A stretch of 64,000 nucleotides of DNA from PALSA-129 sp963842505 (GTDB lineage Bacteria > Acidobacteriota > Terriglobia > Bryobacterales > Bryobacteraceae), in assembly GCA_963842505.1 (NCBI GenBank), contig CAWJGZ010000002.1, positions 1,178,001-1,242,000 on the forward strand, read 5' to 3'. Every line of letters begins with the position of its first letter. The first letter of the stretch is position 1. This document shows positions 19,408 through 28,027 of the stretch, one piece after another. The notes beneath the pieces were generated by a model. The model saw only the letters and a list, made by a program, of their open reading frames with translations. It was not told where the DNA came from and made no database searches. Both the position numbers and the translations under genes were made by a program.

Positions 19408-21021
19408 GTGTCCGACGTTATCTATCTCGTTGCGAACGGCGATTTGCGGCTTTCCGCCAATCGCCAGTGCTGGGCGGCCCAGAACCAGGCCGAGCAGGCG
19501 ATCATGCAGGCCATCCGCCGTGAAGGCCGTCAGATTGACCGCGCCCATCCCTATGATCCCAAGCGCCAGCACGGTTTTATCGACAGCCAGAAATACGGGA
19601 ACCAGGTCTTCCGCGATATCCCGTCGCATGCGCCGATAGTGGTTTGCGAGGCCGTCTGGCAATACAGCCACCACATTCTCCCCGGTTTGGTCGGCCACGA
19701 AGGCCCTATCCTGACCGTGGCCAACTGGAGCGGCACCTGGCCGGGCCTGGTGGGGATGCTCAATCTTAACGGGTGCCTCACCAAGGCCGGCGTCCCCTAT
19801 TCCACGCTGTGGAGCGAAGAGTTCGCCGACGAGACGTTCCTGCGCGGCCTGCGCCAGTGGTTGGACGGTGGCATGGTGCAGCACGACACCAGTCACGCGC
19901 GCCCGCTGGCTGAGTTTCACCTGCCCGCCGACACGGAAATCGCCGGCCGAGAGTTAGCCTCCGAGCTGCGCCGCAACCGCGCCATCATGGGTATCTTCGA
20001 CGAAGGCTGCATGGGAATGTATAACGCCATTATCCCCGATGAATGCATGATGCCCTTTGGTGTTTTCAAGGAGCGATTGAGCCAGTCGAGCCTATACGCG
20101 GCTATGTGCGGCGTGAGCGATGCCGAGGCCCAAACGGTGCGCGACTGGCTGGACCGTAAAGGGATGACTTTCCGCACCGGCACCAACCCCGAAACCGATC
20201 TTACCGAAGACCAGATCCTGGGCCAGTGCAAGATGTACATCGCCGCCTTGCGGATCGCCGACGATTTTGGTTGCGACGTCATCGGCATTCAATACCAGCA
20301 GGGTCTCAAGGATCTCGTGCCGGCCTCGGACCTGGCGGAGGGACTGCTGAACAACGTCGATCGGCCCCCTGTCATGGCCGCACCGGACGGCCACGTGAAG
20401 GGCCGCGTGCTCTACGAAGGCCGTGCGTTGCCGCACTTCAATGAGGTTGATGAGTGCGCCGGCCTGGACGCGCTGGTGACCAACCGCGTCTGGACGCGCC
20501 TGGGCTACGATCCCGAAACCACGCTCCACGACGTTCGATACGGGGAAGCGTATAACGGCGATTTCGTCTGGCTGTTGGAGATATCGGGCTCCGTTCCGCC
20601 GCAGCACCTGATCGGCGGCTACGCCGGCGCCGTCAGCGAGCGCCAACCACCCATGTTTTTCCGGCTGGGAGGCGGCACGATCAAGGGCGTCAGCAAGCCC
20701 GGCGAGATCGTCTGGAGCCGCATCTACGTCGAAAGCGGCAAACTGCACGCCGATATCGGCCGCGCCAAAGCGGTCCGTCTGCCAACAGCGGAAACCGAAC
20801 GCCGCTGGCAGGTCACCACGCCGCAGTGGCCCGTCATGCATGCCGTCACCTACGGTATTTCACGCGACCAGTTCATGGCCAAGCACCAGGCGAATCACAT
20901 CCAGGTGGCCTACGGCCCCGATGCCGACGGCGCCAATCGCGCGCTGGCCGTCAAAGCCGCCACGTTCCGCGAAATGGGAATCGCCGTCAACATCTGCGGC
21001 ACCGAGCACGGTTTGGAATAA
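19408..21021 (+). CDS. L-fucose isomerase family protein
   Basis: A GTG start with GGGAGG 8 bases upstream gives 537 residues. The segments YGNQVFRDIPSHAPIVVCE, GTWPGLVGMLNLNG and MGIFDEGCMGMYNAIIPDE follow the layout of the FucI/AraA-type isomerases, and the C-terminal half (from about 390) forms the expected beta-barrel, ending with HANHIQVAYG-type sequence (KHQANHIQVAYG). L-fucose isomerase converts L-fucose to L-fuculose in the cytoplasm. With a GH29 fucosidase in the same locus this is the likely next step. No fuculokinase or aldolase is in the window, and the protein is more distant from enteric FucI than typical, so another deoxy- or aldo-sugar is possible. Confidence 0.8.
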   Translation: MSDVIYLVANGDLRLSANRQCWAAQNQAEQAIMQAIRREGRQIDRAHPYDPKRQHGFIDSQKYGNQVFRDIPSHAPIVVCEAVWQYSHHILPGLVGHEGPILTVANWSGTWPGLVGMLNLNGCLTKAGVPYSTLWSEEFADETFLRGLRQWLDGGMVQHDTSHARPLAEFHLPADTEIAGRELASELRRNRAIMGIFDEGCMGMYNAIIPDECMMPFGVFKERLSQSSLYAAMCGVSDAEAQTVRDWLDRKGMTFRTGTNPETDLTEDQILGQCKMYIAALRIADDFGCDVIGIQYQQGLKDLVPASDLAEGLLNNVDRPPVMAAPDGHVKGRVLYEGRALPHFNEVDECAGLDALVTNRVWTRLGYDPETTLHDVRYGEAYNGDFVWLLEISGSVPPQHLIGGYAGAVSERQPPMFFRLGGGTIKGVSKPGEIVWSRIYVESGKLHADIGRAKAVRLPTAETERRWQVTTPQWPVMHAVTYGISRDQFMAKHQANHIQVAYGPDADGANRALAVKAATFREMGIAVNICGTEHGLE

Positions 21022-21097
21022 CCGCCGCTTTCTGCTGTGGCGACGAAACTTGGTGAAATAGGCGGGCCAGGAGTGCGCCCCGCTTCGGATTTGGAAT

Positions 21098-22762
21098 ATG
21101 ATTGACCCAATGGTCAAATTTCAATTTCGCAGTTCGCTTCTTATTGCGGCTTCCGCTCTTTTGCTCTCGCTGGCGCAGGCGCCGCCGGCCATGGCGCAGG
21201 GGCGGTCTCAAGCGCAGACTCAAGCTCAGACTCCAGCGCAGCCCACAGCGCAAACTCCAGCTACGGCGCCCACCCCCCAAACTGCTCCCGCTCCGGGCGG
21301 AAGGGGCGGACGCGGCGGTATCGCCGGTCCCGGGCCGGCGATCGGCGGCGACATCGATGAAACGCCGGTGGTCACGCACCACAGCATCACGGTCAACGGC
21401 AAGACGCTGAATTACACGGCCACGGTGGCCCAGATGCCTCTGAAGAACGCGTCGGGCGAAACCGAAGCGCACATCTTTTATATGGCCTACACGCTGGACG
21501 GCGTGAGTGATACGGCCAAGCGTCCACTGACGTTCTGCTTCAACGGCGGACCGGGCTCGGCGTCGATGTGGGTGCACATGGGTGGCATGGGGCCGCGCAG
21601 TCCCAAACTGCTGCCTAACGGCGGTATGCCCGCGCCGCCATACCAGACTAAGGACAATCAAGATACCTGGCTGGACGCGACAGACCTGGTTTTCATCGAC
21701 CCGGTGGGCACCGGCTACAGCCGCGCCAAGACCATTGAAGTGGCGCGCCGCATGAACGGAGTGCAGGGCGATATTCAGTCGGTGGGCGAGTTCATCCGCA
21801 TGTACGTCGACCGTAACAGCCGCGAGGTCTCGCCGCTGTTCATCGCCGGAGAAAGCTATGGCACGTTCCGCGCGGCGGGGCTGGCGGGATATCTGATTGA
21901 ACGCGGCCTAGCCTTCAACGGCATCGTGCTGATCGGCACTACGCTCAACCTGGAAACCATCTGGAGCCGCAGCGACGATCTGGTTTACGAACTCGAATTT
22001 CCCACCTACGCCAACGACGCCTGGTACCACAAGAAAGTGGCGGCCGATCTGCAAAAGAAAGACCTGAAGAGCTTCCAGAAAGAGGCGGAAGCGTTTGCCA
22101 TGGGCGAGTACGCAGCCGCTCTGGCAAAGGGCGACGAGCTGACGCCGGCCGAAAGAAAGACGATCATCGAAAAGCTGGTGCGCTTCACCGGGCTGGACCC
22201 GAAGTATCTGGAGCAGAGCAATCTTCGCTGGGACGTGTCTCACTTCACCCGCGAGCTGCTGCGGGACCGGCAGGAAACCATCGGCCGCTATGACGGGCGG
22301 CTGGCGGGAGCCTCCGGCATGAACACCGGCGAAACCAGCGAATACGATCCTTCGAGCGCGCTCATCACGCCGCCCTTCGTCGCCATCTTTACCCACTACA
22401 TTCGCGACGAGCTGGGATACAAGACCGATATGTACTACTACACGACCGGCGGGATCCAGCCGTGGGACTACGGCTCGGGCAACAGTTTCGGCGACACCAC
22501 CGCGCTGCTGCGCGATGCCATGACCAAGAACCCCTACATGAAGGTCATGATCGCGGCCGGATACTTCGACCTGGCCACGCCGTATTACGCCGTGGAGTAC
22601 ACCTTCAACCACATGGGGTTGCTGCCGGAAATGCACAAGCGCATCACCTGGGATTTCTACCAATCCGGCCACATGCTGTACATCGACAGCGATTCACACA
22701 CCAAGCTGAAGCACGACTTCAGCGAATTCGTGGCAGGCGCGCTGCCCAAGGACACCCAATAG
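21098..22762 (+). CDS. Secreted serine carboxypeptidase, peptidase family S10
   Basis: Signal peptide (LLIAASALLLSLAQAPPAMA) followed by a low-complexity Gln/Ala/Thr/Pro linker and a Gly/Arg patch (residues 35-80). The catalytic domain has the oxyanion motif NGGPGSAS (149-156), nucleophile S253 in AGESYGTFRAAG, the Asp region AAGYFDLATPYYAVEYTF and the His motif YQSGHMLYID, in the S10 order. It removes C-terminal residues from peptides outside the cytoplasm. It is in line with the preceding isomerase gene but 76 bases apart, so it may have its own promoter. Such S10 proteins are numerous in acidobacteria. Confidence 0.92.
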   Translation: MIDPMVKFQFRSSLLIAASALLLSLAQAPPAMAQGRSQAQTQAQTPAQPTAQTPATAPTPQTAPAPGGRGGRGGIAGPGPAIGGDIDETPVVTHHSITVNGKTLNYTATVAQMPLKNASGETEAHIFYMAYTLDGVSDTAKRPLTFCFNGGPGSASMWVHMGGMGPRSPKLLPNGGMPAPPYQTKDNQDTWLDATDLVFIDPVGTGYSRAKTIEVARRMNGVQGDIQSVGEFIRMYVDRNSREVSPLFIAGESYGTFRAAGLAGYLIERGLAFNGIVLIGTTLNLETIWSRSDDLVYELEFPTYANDAWYHKKVAADLQKKDLKSFQKEAEAFAMGEYAAALAKGDELTPAERKTIIEKLVRFTGLDPKYLEQSNLRWDVSHFTRELLRDRQETIGRYDGRLAGASGMNTGETSEYDPSSALITPPFVAIFTHYIRDELGYKTDMYYYTTGGIQPWDYGSGNSFGDTTALLRDAMTKNPYMKVMIAAGYFDLATPYYAVEYTFNHMGLLPEMHKRITWDFYQSGHMLYIDSDSHTKLKHDFSEFVAGALPKDTQ

Positions 22763-22784
22763 CGGGACACGCGGCAGGGGGATA

Positions 22785-22813
22785 GCGGAGCGGAGCTGGA
22801 GAGCCCGCTCCGC
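22785..22813 (+). terminator. Perfect 9-bp hairpin after the S10 peptidase
   Basis: GCGGAGCGG (22785-22793) pairs with CCGCTCCGC (22805-22813) around an 11-base loop, starting 22 bases after the stop codon. There is no U-tract, so it may stop transcription with Rho or stabilise the 3' end rather than act as an intrinsic terminator. Confidence 0.4.
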
Positions 22814-22891
22814 GCCGGCCACCGAATCCCCACGCCGGACTCTCTTTATGAGGTATCAACTCTGATTCATCCTTGATCATTCCGAGGTCGT

Positions 22892-23167
22892 TCATGGGCG
22901 CCAAGCCAGCCAGTCCCCGGTTTCCATCGGCACCCACGTCAATTCACTTGGCAAATTCGGCGCATCCTCCGGCTTTTCTTCGCTGAGGTAGTGTTCTAGG
23001 AGTTGCCGGGCATGCGCCCGGGCCTTTTCTTCGCTGAACTGCCGATCACCTTGGATCAGCTTCGTCGGATTCCGGATAATGACCACGTGCCATTCAACGA
23101 AGGCGTGTCCAATCATCAGGGTCATATCGCCGTATTGAGCTTTGAATCCTTCAATGTGCCGGAACAT
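22892..23167 (-). CDS. Small conserved-looking cytoplasmic protein, function unknown
   Basis: The start at 23167 is set by AGGAGG 5 bases upstream; 22 further upstream codons lack such a site. The 91 residues (MFRHIEGFKAQYGDMTLMIG to WLAWRP) have no signal or membrane segment. The sequence starts with a beta-hairpin-like half (GHAFVEWHVVIIRNPTKLIQ) and continues with a helix rich in Lys/Glu/Ala (FSEEKARAHARQLLEHYLSE). I recognise no family. It stands alone, convergent with the S10 gene. Confidence 0.7.
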   Translation of the reverse strand: MFRHIEGFKAQYGDMTLMIGHAFVEWHVVIIRNPTKLIQGDRQFSEEKARAHARQLLEHYLSEEKPEDAPNLPSELTWVPMETGDWLAWRP

Positions 23168-23381
23168 GAATCCTCCTGTACTATCGGCCCTTGGGCCACG
23201 TGATGTTGCGGGAGCACTCTTACCAGATTTCAACCGGAATTCCCATTTTGGACCTCCGGCTCTTGTTTAGTGTACATCCAGCCGCCAATTTTTGATCTTC
23301 CAAGGGCAGTATTTTCGTATTTTTCCTTTGCGAGGCGTCTCTTGGCCCCGCCAGGCGCCAAGCTCGCTTGCCGGGAAAATC

Positions 23382-23510
23382 GAAGGCCGGGAAGATGCAG
23401 ACTGGAACGCGGTATTCCTGGGCTTCGCACGATACTGGGGTTTCCGGCCGCGACTCTACCGGCCTTACCGGCCCCAGACCAAGGGCAAGCTCGAATCGGG
23501 CGCCGGGCAC
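23382..23510 (+). mobile_element. Fragment of an IS21-type transposase (IstA integrase core)
   Basis: One frame reads DADWNAVFLGFARYWGFRP then RLYRPYRPQTKGKLESG. This is the end of the DDE integrase core of IS21-family IstA, where the final Glu of the triad lies in the PQTKGKVE motif (here KLE). Only about 43 codons are recognisable; there is no IstB and I could not find terminal repeats. The flanks within 23168-23583 hold no other gene, so this is a relic marking past insertion next to the TonB receptor. Confidence 0.7.
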
Positions 23511-23544
23511 GAGGACCGGAGCAACACGTATGCCGCCATGCGAA

Positions 23545-23568
23545 GGGCGGGCCGCAACCGGCCCGCCC
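23545..23568 (-). terminator. GC hairpin after the minus-strand TonB receptor
   Basis: GGGCGGGCC (23545-23553) and GGCCCGCCC (23560-23568) form a perfect 9-bp stem with a 6-base loop, 16 bases past the receptor stop codon, followed on the minus strand by TTCG. The stem is strong but the U-tract is missing, so termination is likely but not certain. Confidence 0.5.
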
Positions 23569-23583
23569 TGGTTATGACCGGGT

Positions 23584-26500
23584 CTAGAAGTTCACGAAAG
23601 CACGCAGCAGTACGGTCCGGGTGCCACTGGCTGAGCTCACCTGACCGAACGTGGTCCCCGTGCTGGTGGTGCTGCCCAGGCTGGTAAAGAACGGGTGGTT
23701 GAGGAAGTTCAGGGCTTCCATACGGAACCCGATGTTCAGCCGGTCGTGAATGCGAACCTGCTTGTTGAGGCTCATATTGAGCGTGTAAGTGTCCTTGCCG
23801 TAGACGTAAACATTGGTGCCGAGCACGCCCGCTATTGTGTTTGGCCCGTAATACGCCGGGTTGGCAGCGCCATTAGACGCAGCTATCCCAGTTACATTAC
23901 TCTTCAGGTTGCCGGAACTGGTGACAATGTCGAGACTAGGGATCGTGGCTAAGTCGTTTCGCAGTTGATTGGGAGTGAGGGTGCCGAATTCCACGCCGCC
24001 GGGGTCAATGGAACTGGCGCCGCCGTAGTTGAAGGTGTAGCGGCTACTGGAGAGCAGGCTGGGACCGCCGGTCGAAATGGTCTCGATGCCACCCAGGGTC
24101 CAACCACCCAGGACCCGCTCCAGAACGCCGTTGGTGATATTGACCAACCTGCCCTTGCCGAAGGGAAGATCGTAAGTCCAGAAGGCGTTAAACACAAAAC
24201 GGCGGTCGAAAGGCGTCGGCCCGTAGTTCAGGCGCCCGTTGCGCATCGTCCACCACTGGTACGTCGCGGTCTGGTCGCTGGAGTTGAGCACCGTGCCAAA
24301 TGAGTGGCTCCAGGTGAAGTTACTGTTCACAGTGAAACCGTGGCTGAGAGACTTGCGCAGGATAATCTGCAGGGCGTTGTAATTGGAGTTGCCGTTATCG
24401 TTCTGGTAACCGAGGTAATTGTCGTACGGGTTGGCGGTGAAGAAATTGGCGGGATACGCCGTGGCCGCGGTGAACCCCAGCGCGGAGCAGGGTGAGAAGT
24501 TGGAGCCCACCAGCCGGCAATAGTAGGTGCTGGTGGCGGTGTTGGACAGTGAATTGGCGAGCGACCCCGCGAGTCCCTCGGTCAGGTCGGTGACGAAGGT
24601 GCTGCTGCCAAAGCCGGAACTGTTGGACAGGGCGGCATTGCTACCGTTGGCGCCGAAGGCCGTCTGGAAAATGGGCAGCGCCGATTGCCCGGCCAAGCCG
24701 TTATTGATGAAGGTATTGCCCTTGCCGTTAGCCTGGTTGATGGACAGGTTGGCTTGAGCTTGCTGGAACTGGGTGAGGAACCCGTTTTCGAAGATGTTGA
24801 CTTCGTTCTGGTTCTGATAGTGCCACATGTGGGTGGATTTATTCCCCACGTAATCCACTTCGACGATGAACTTACCGGGAAGCTCGCGCTGTAAGCTGAG
24901 GTTCCAGTTCGAGGTGTACGGCGACTTGAGATTCGGGTTGATGAGACAGACGGCCTGGCCGCCGGTGAATACGCCTATCGACTGCGAAATGGGATATCCG
25001 AAAGCCGACGGGAACAATTGCAGCGCCGGCGGCGACTGGCTTAGAAGAATTCCCGAAGTGGTGAACCCGGGGTTGCCGGGAACCGCGGTTGCCGATTGCG
25101 TGGCGCCCGTTCCGTTGCATCCGTTAGCGTCGTTGGCCAGCGGATTGGAAATTGCATTCATGCCCTCGTTGTAATAGTTCATGGCGGCGCCAGCGCGCAA
25201 CACGGTCTTGTTGTTGCCGATGATTTTTCCGGGCAGACCTTCGGTAGCCGTCGGAGTCCACGCGAAACCGATTAGCGGAGCCGGATTGAGCAGATCGGCG
25301 CTGTACGGGTAGTTCGTCTGGATGAGTTGGGGATTGGTGTTGCTGCTGAAAACCCCGGGTTGAAACAGGCTGTTTGACATGCCGTAGAAGTTGGAGCCGG
25401 TAGGCTCGCCGACGATGCTGTTGGTATCGTGAATGGCGCCGTCCAGTTCCCAGCGGAAACCCAGGTTAAGAGTCAGGTGCGGGGTCACGCGGAAGCTGTC
25501 TTGGATGTACAGGCCGCCGTATGTGTAAGCGAAGCGCTGGGGGGTGTAGGCGAAATTGACATATTGTTTTGTATGTTCGTCTACGCCAGCGCCGCCGCTG
25601 ATGCTGGATACCGTGCCGGTGAGGGCAGCGTACAGGTCTGCGGCGAGATTCTGGTCGCCCACGCTGGTATTAATGGCTGGCAGCGCGTTCTGCAGGGTGC
25701 TGGCAAACGGATCGCCAGACGGGAGGCCGATCTGGTAGCCGGGCACTCCGCAGGTATTGGAGCAGGAACTTTCCCAAAAGCTACTATGCTTCAGGGTGCC
25801 GCCCATGGTGATCGTGTGCTTCCCCTTGATCCAGGTCAGATCGTCGCGCAACTGGGACACCGGGTTATTGCGAATGTACGGCGTTGTGGTGGGGATGGTG
25901 GGGTTAAAGAAATTGGCGGTGCCGACCGTCGGCATGTAGATCATTCGGTTTCCATAAGGCGCGAACTGTTGCGGATTCGAGCCGTAATAAAAGTATTCGC
26001 CGTTGGATTGCACGCCGAACGTAGCGTTGTTGATCAGGTGCGGCGTGATGCTCCAATCGATTCCGCTGGTCGCGACGTACGCATTGATCTTGTAGTCGTT
26101 ACCAAATGCGTACTGCGACAGCCCGGGATACGGCGGTGTACTGGGAGAGATGTTCTCGTGGCGAATGCTCCACGAACCGTGGTAAGCGACTTTGGGCGTA
26201 ATCTGGTAGTCCACACGCGCGGCGGGGAACAGGTAGAAGGTGCTGTTGGGCTGGCTCCATTCCATGGTCTGCCCATAAAACTCGTTGGTGATTGCGAGAA
26301 AACCGCTGGCCTTGGATTCCGACGCATTCATGGCATTGAAGATAGTTTGAATCGTGGGATCGATCGCGTAAGGGTAGCCTGCCTGTTGGGCGACCGTTAG
26401 AACGTTAACGGTGTGCTGGACGCCATCGGTCCCGAGGTAGGTGAAGTTGCCAGCTTGCGCCGCCGGAGACAAGACAGTGGTGGTGCTGGTGCCGCTGCCG

Positions 26501-27423
26501 GGCTGCGGCTGGGACTCGAAATAGGCGAAGAAGAACAGTTTGTGCTTTAAGCTGGGGATAAACGGCACCAGCGGTCCGCCGAGACTGCCGTACGGGTTGT
26601 TCTGGCGGGTTTTGGCTATGGGCTGCCCGCGCAGATTGCCGAAGAACGAGTTGGAGTTGAGATCCTCGTTCGCGAACTGCTCGCCGACCGAGAAGTGGTA
26701 CTGATTGGTGCCGCGCTTGATCTGGAAGCGGATGTTCATGGCGCCGAAGCCGGCGGAATCCGCGCCGGTGCCAGTAGTGGAAACAGTGACCTCTTCCACC
26801 GCGTCGATGCGCTCCGGGGCGAATGCGTAGAAACTGGTGCCACCGCTCTTGAAACGCTCGGAGTTGTTGTCCATGCCGTCGATGGAAATGTTCATCGAGG
26901 CGTTGGGCAGATTGTTGAAGTCGGAGCTGACAAAGCCGGGGGCATACGTGGCAAAATTCAGGGAGTCGCGGCTGCTATACGGCAGGTTCTGGACGTAGTT
27001 GTTGTTGACCGTCAGGCCGATTTCGTTGGAAGACGTTTCCAGTTGCGCGGCGGCCCCGCTGACTTCCACCGTTTCGGTGGTGGCGCCCACTTTCATCCCG
27101 ACGGAGATGTCGGTGGTGCGACCAGCATCTACCACGATGCCGGAAACTACAGTAGTTTCAAAGCCCTTGGCAACCGCGGTGACACTGTATGTGCCTTCCA
27201 CCAGATTGGGGAAGACAAAGCCGCCATCGGCCGCGGACGTGGCGTCATGCACGATCGTCGTGCTCATGTCCTGGGCTTTAACAGAAGCGCCGGGAATCAC
27301 GGCGCCTGAAGGGTCACGCACAAAGCCGTGAATTCCAGTTTGGGTTAATTGTCCAAATGCCAGAGATGCCAGAGCGGCAATCAGGCATGAAAAGAAGAAG
27401 AAGCGTCGTGCAAAACTGACCAT
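23584..27423 (-). CDS. Oar-like TonB-dependent outer-membrane receptor
   Basis: The ATG at 27423 follows AGGAGGTAGT. Signal peptide (FFFFSCLIAALASLAFGQ), CarboxypepD_reg domain (GIHGFVRDPSGAVIPGASV to about residue 115), plug (LPYSSRDSLNFATYAPGF) and a barrel to the terminal Phe (TVLLRAFVNF), 1279 residues. The receptor probably imports an oligosaccharide or peptide. Its 5' leader has a perfect hairpin just before the ribosome-binding site, and a LacI gene lies upstream in the same direction, so control by that regulator is plausible. The IS21 relic and a hairpin lie at its 3' end. Confidence 0.92.
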   Translation of the reverse strand: MVSFARRFFFFSCLIAALASLAFGQLTQTGIHGFVRDPSGAVIPGASVKAQDMSTTIVHDATSAADGGFVFPNLVEGTYSVTAVAKGFETTVVSGIVVDAGRTTDISVGMKVGATTETVEVSGAAAQLETSSNEIGLTVNNNYVQNLPYSSRDSLNFATYAPGFVSSDFNNLPNASMNISIDGMDNNSERFKSGGTSFYAFAPERIDAVEEVTVSTTGTGADSAGFGAMNIRFQIKRGTNQYHFSVGEQFANEDLNSNSFFGNLRGQPIAKTRQNNPYGSLGGPLVPFIPSLKHKLFFFAYFESQPQPGSGTSTTTVLSPAAQAGNFTYLGTDGVQHTVNVLTVAQQAGYPYAIDPTIQTIFNAMNASESKASGFLAITNEFYGQTMEWSQPNSTFYLFPAARVDYQITPKVAYHGSWSIRHENISPSTPPYPGLSQYAFGNDYKINAYVATSGIDWSITPHLINNATFGVQSNGEYFYYGSNPQQFAPYGNRMIYMPTVGTANFFNPTIPTTTPYIRNNPVSQLRDDLTWIKGKHTITMGGTLKHSSFWESSCSNTCGVPGYQIGLPSGDPFASTLQNALPAINTSVGDQNLAADLYAALTGTVSSISGGAGVDEHTKQYVNFAYTPQRFAYTYGGLYIQDSFRVTPHLTLNLGFRWELDGAIHDTNSIVGEPTGSNFYGMSNSLFQPGVFSSNTNPQLIQTNYPYSADLLNPAPLIGFAWTPTATEGLPGKIIGNNKTVLRAGAAMNYYNEGMNAISNPLANDANGCNGTGATQSATAVPGNPGFTTSGILLSQSPPALQLFPSAFGYPISQSIGVFTGGQAVCLINPNLKSPYTSNWNLSLQRELPGKFIVEVDYVGNKSTHMWHYQNQNEVNIFENGFLTQFQQAQANLSINQANGKGNTFINNGLAGQSALPIFQTAFGANGSNAALSNSSGFGSSTFVTDLTEGLAGSLANSLSNTATSTYYCRLVGSNFSPCSALGFTAATAYPANFFTANPYDNYLGYQNDNGNSNYNALQIILRKSLSHGFTVNSNFTWSHSFGTVLNSSDQTATYQWWTMRNGRLNYGPTPFDRRFVFNAFWTYDLPFGKGRLVNITNGVLERVLGGWTLGGIETISTGGPSLLSSSRYTFNYGGASSIDPGGVEFGTLTPNQLRNDLATIPSLDIVTSSGNLKSNVTGIAASNGAANPAYYGPNTIAGVLGTNVYVYGKDTYTLNMSLNKQVRIHDRLNIGFRMEALNFLNHPFFTSLGSTTSTGTTFGQVSSASGTRTVLLRAFVNF

Positions 27424-27437
27424 ACTACCTCCTAAAA

Positions 27438-27456
27438 CGTCTCGCTCCGCGAGACG
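27438..27456 (-). promoter_or_regulatory. Hairpin followed by TTTT just before a receptor ribosome-binding site
   Basis: On the minus strand CGTCTCGC and GCGAGACG (8-bp perfect stem, 3-base loop) are followed by TTTT and then AGGAGG of the TonB receptor. The layout resembles a small intrinsic terminator placed immediately before the start, so it could attenuate expression, or simply protect the mRNA 5' end. Confidence 0.45.
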
Positions 27457-27666
27457 ATTAGCGGCCCTTTTTCAGCAGCGTCCGTCTGGACGTACTGTAA
27501 CGCTTAAGACCCCATCGCCGGCCATAGAAACCGGTTAATCTTCTCTTAAACTAGTGGAAGTATATGCCGATCCTTTTGGGCGGTCAATTCATTTTTTGAA
27601 GCAGCGTAATCGTTTAACCTTTGAAGGGGTCCAGACACCTTTTCTTCGCCTCTCATTGCCTAACCC
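27457..27666. other. Upstream region of the TonB receptor, possible operator boxes
   Basis: No gene is visible. Two sequences, TGTAACGCTTAA (27496-27507) and GTAATCGTTTAAC (27606-27618), have the central CG and A/T-flanked halves of LacI operators. The LacI gene at 28028-29011 is the nearest candidate. Their spacing is not identical, so the match is weak. The rest of the gap to 28027 is the repeat element and a short truncated frame (MKKIAPKNVVAVTTPAIC). Confidence 0.3.
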
Positions 27667-27837
27667 GCATTTCTCATCAGCTTTCTGCTGCGGCGCGTGA
27701 TCAGGCCGCGTCTACTTCGTTGCGCTTGCTCAGCGTGCTCGACATACTGTTCGAGTATGCCTGCGCGCGCTCGGTGACGCGCCTGGTATCCGCAGCCTTC
27801 TGACGCGCCTCGCGACGAAACCGGCTGAGAAAAGCGG
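27667..27837. repeat. Dispersed repeat with inverted ends, long copy
   Basis: The left end GCATTTCTCATCAGCTTTCT and right end GACGAAACCGGCTGAGAAAA match the two ends of a 49-base element at 35356-35404. The ends are partly inverted (TTTCTCAnCAG against CnGGTGAGAAA in the short copy). The 171-base copy carries about 120 extra bases in the middle, so the short copy looks like an internal deletion. The size and the inverted ends suggest a small non-coding mobile or REP-like element. Confidence 0.55.
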
Positions 27838-28027
27838 GTTGATCCCGATTTGTCAGCAGATCGCCGGGGTGGTGACGGCCACGACATTCTTCGGCGCGAT
27901 CTTTTTCATTCCATTGGATGTGCACGATTCCACCGGATGCCCCGGTGGCTCCCTTAGGCCTTACCGCGAGGAATGACTCTGGTCTACCGGCCGGGAACCA
28001 AGCGGCCTTGCCGGCCGACATGAGCGG

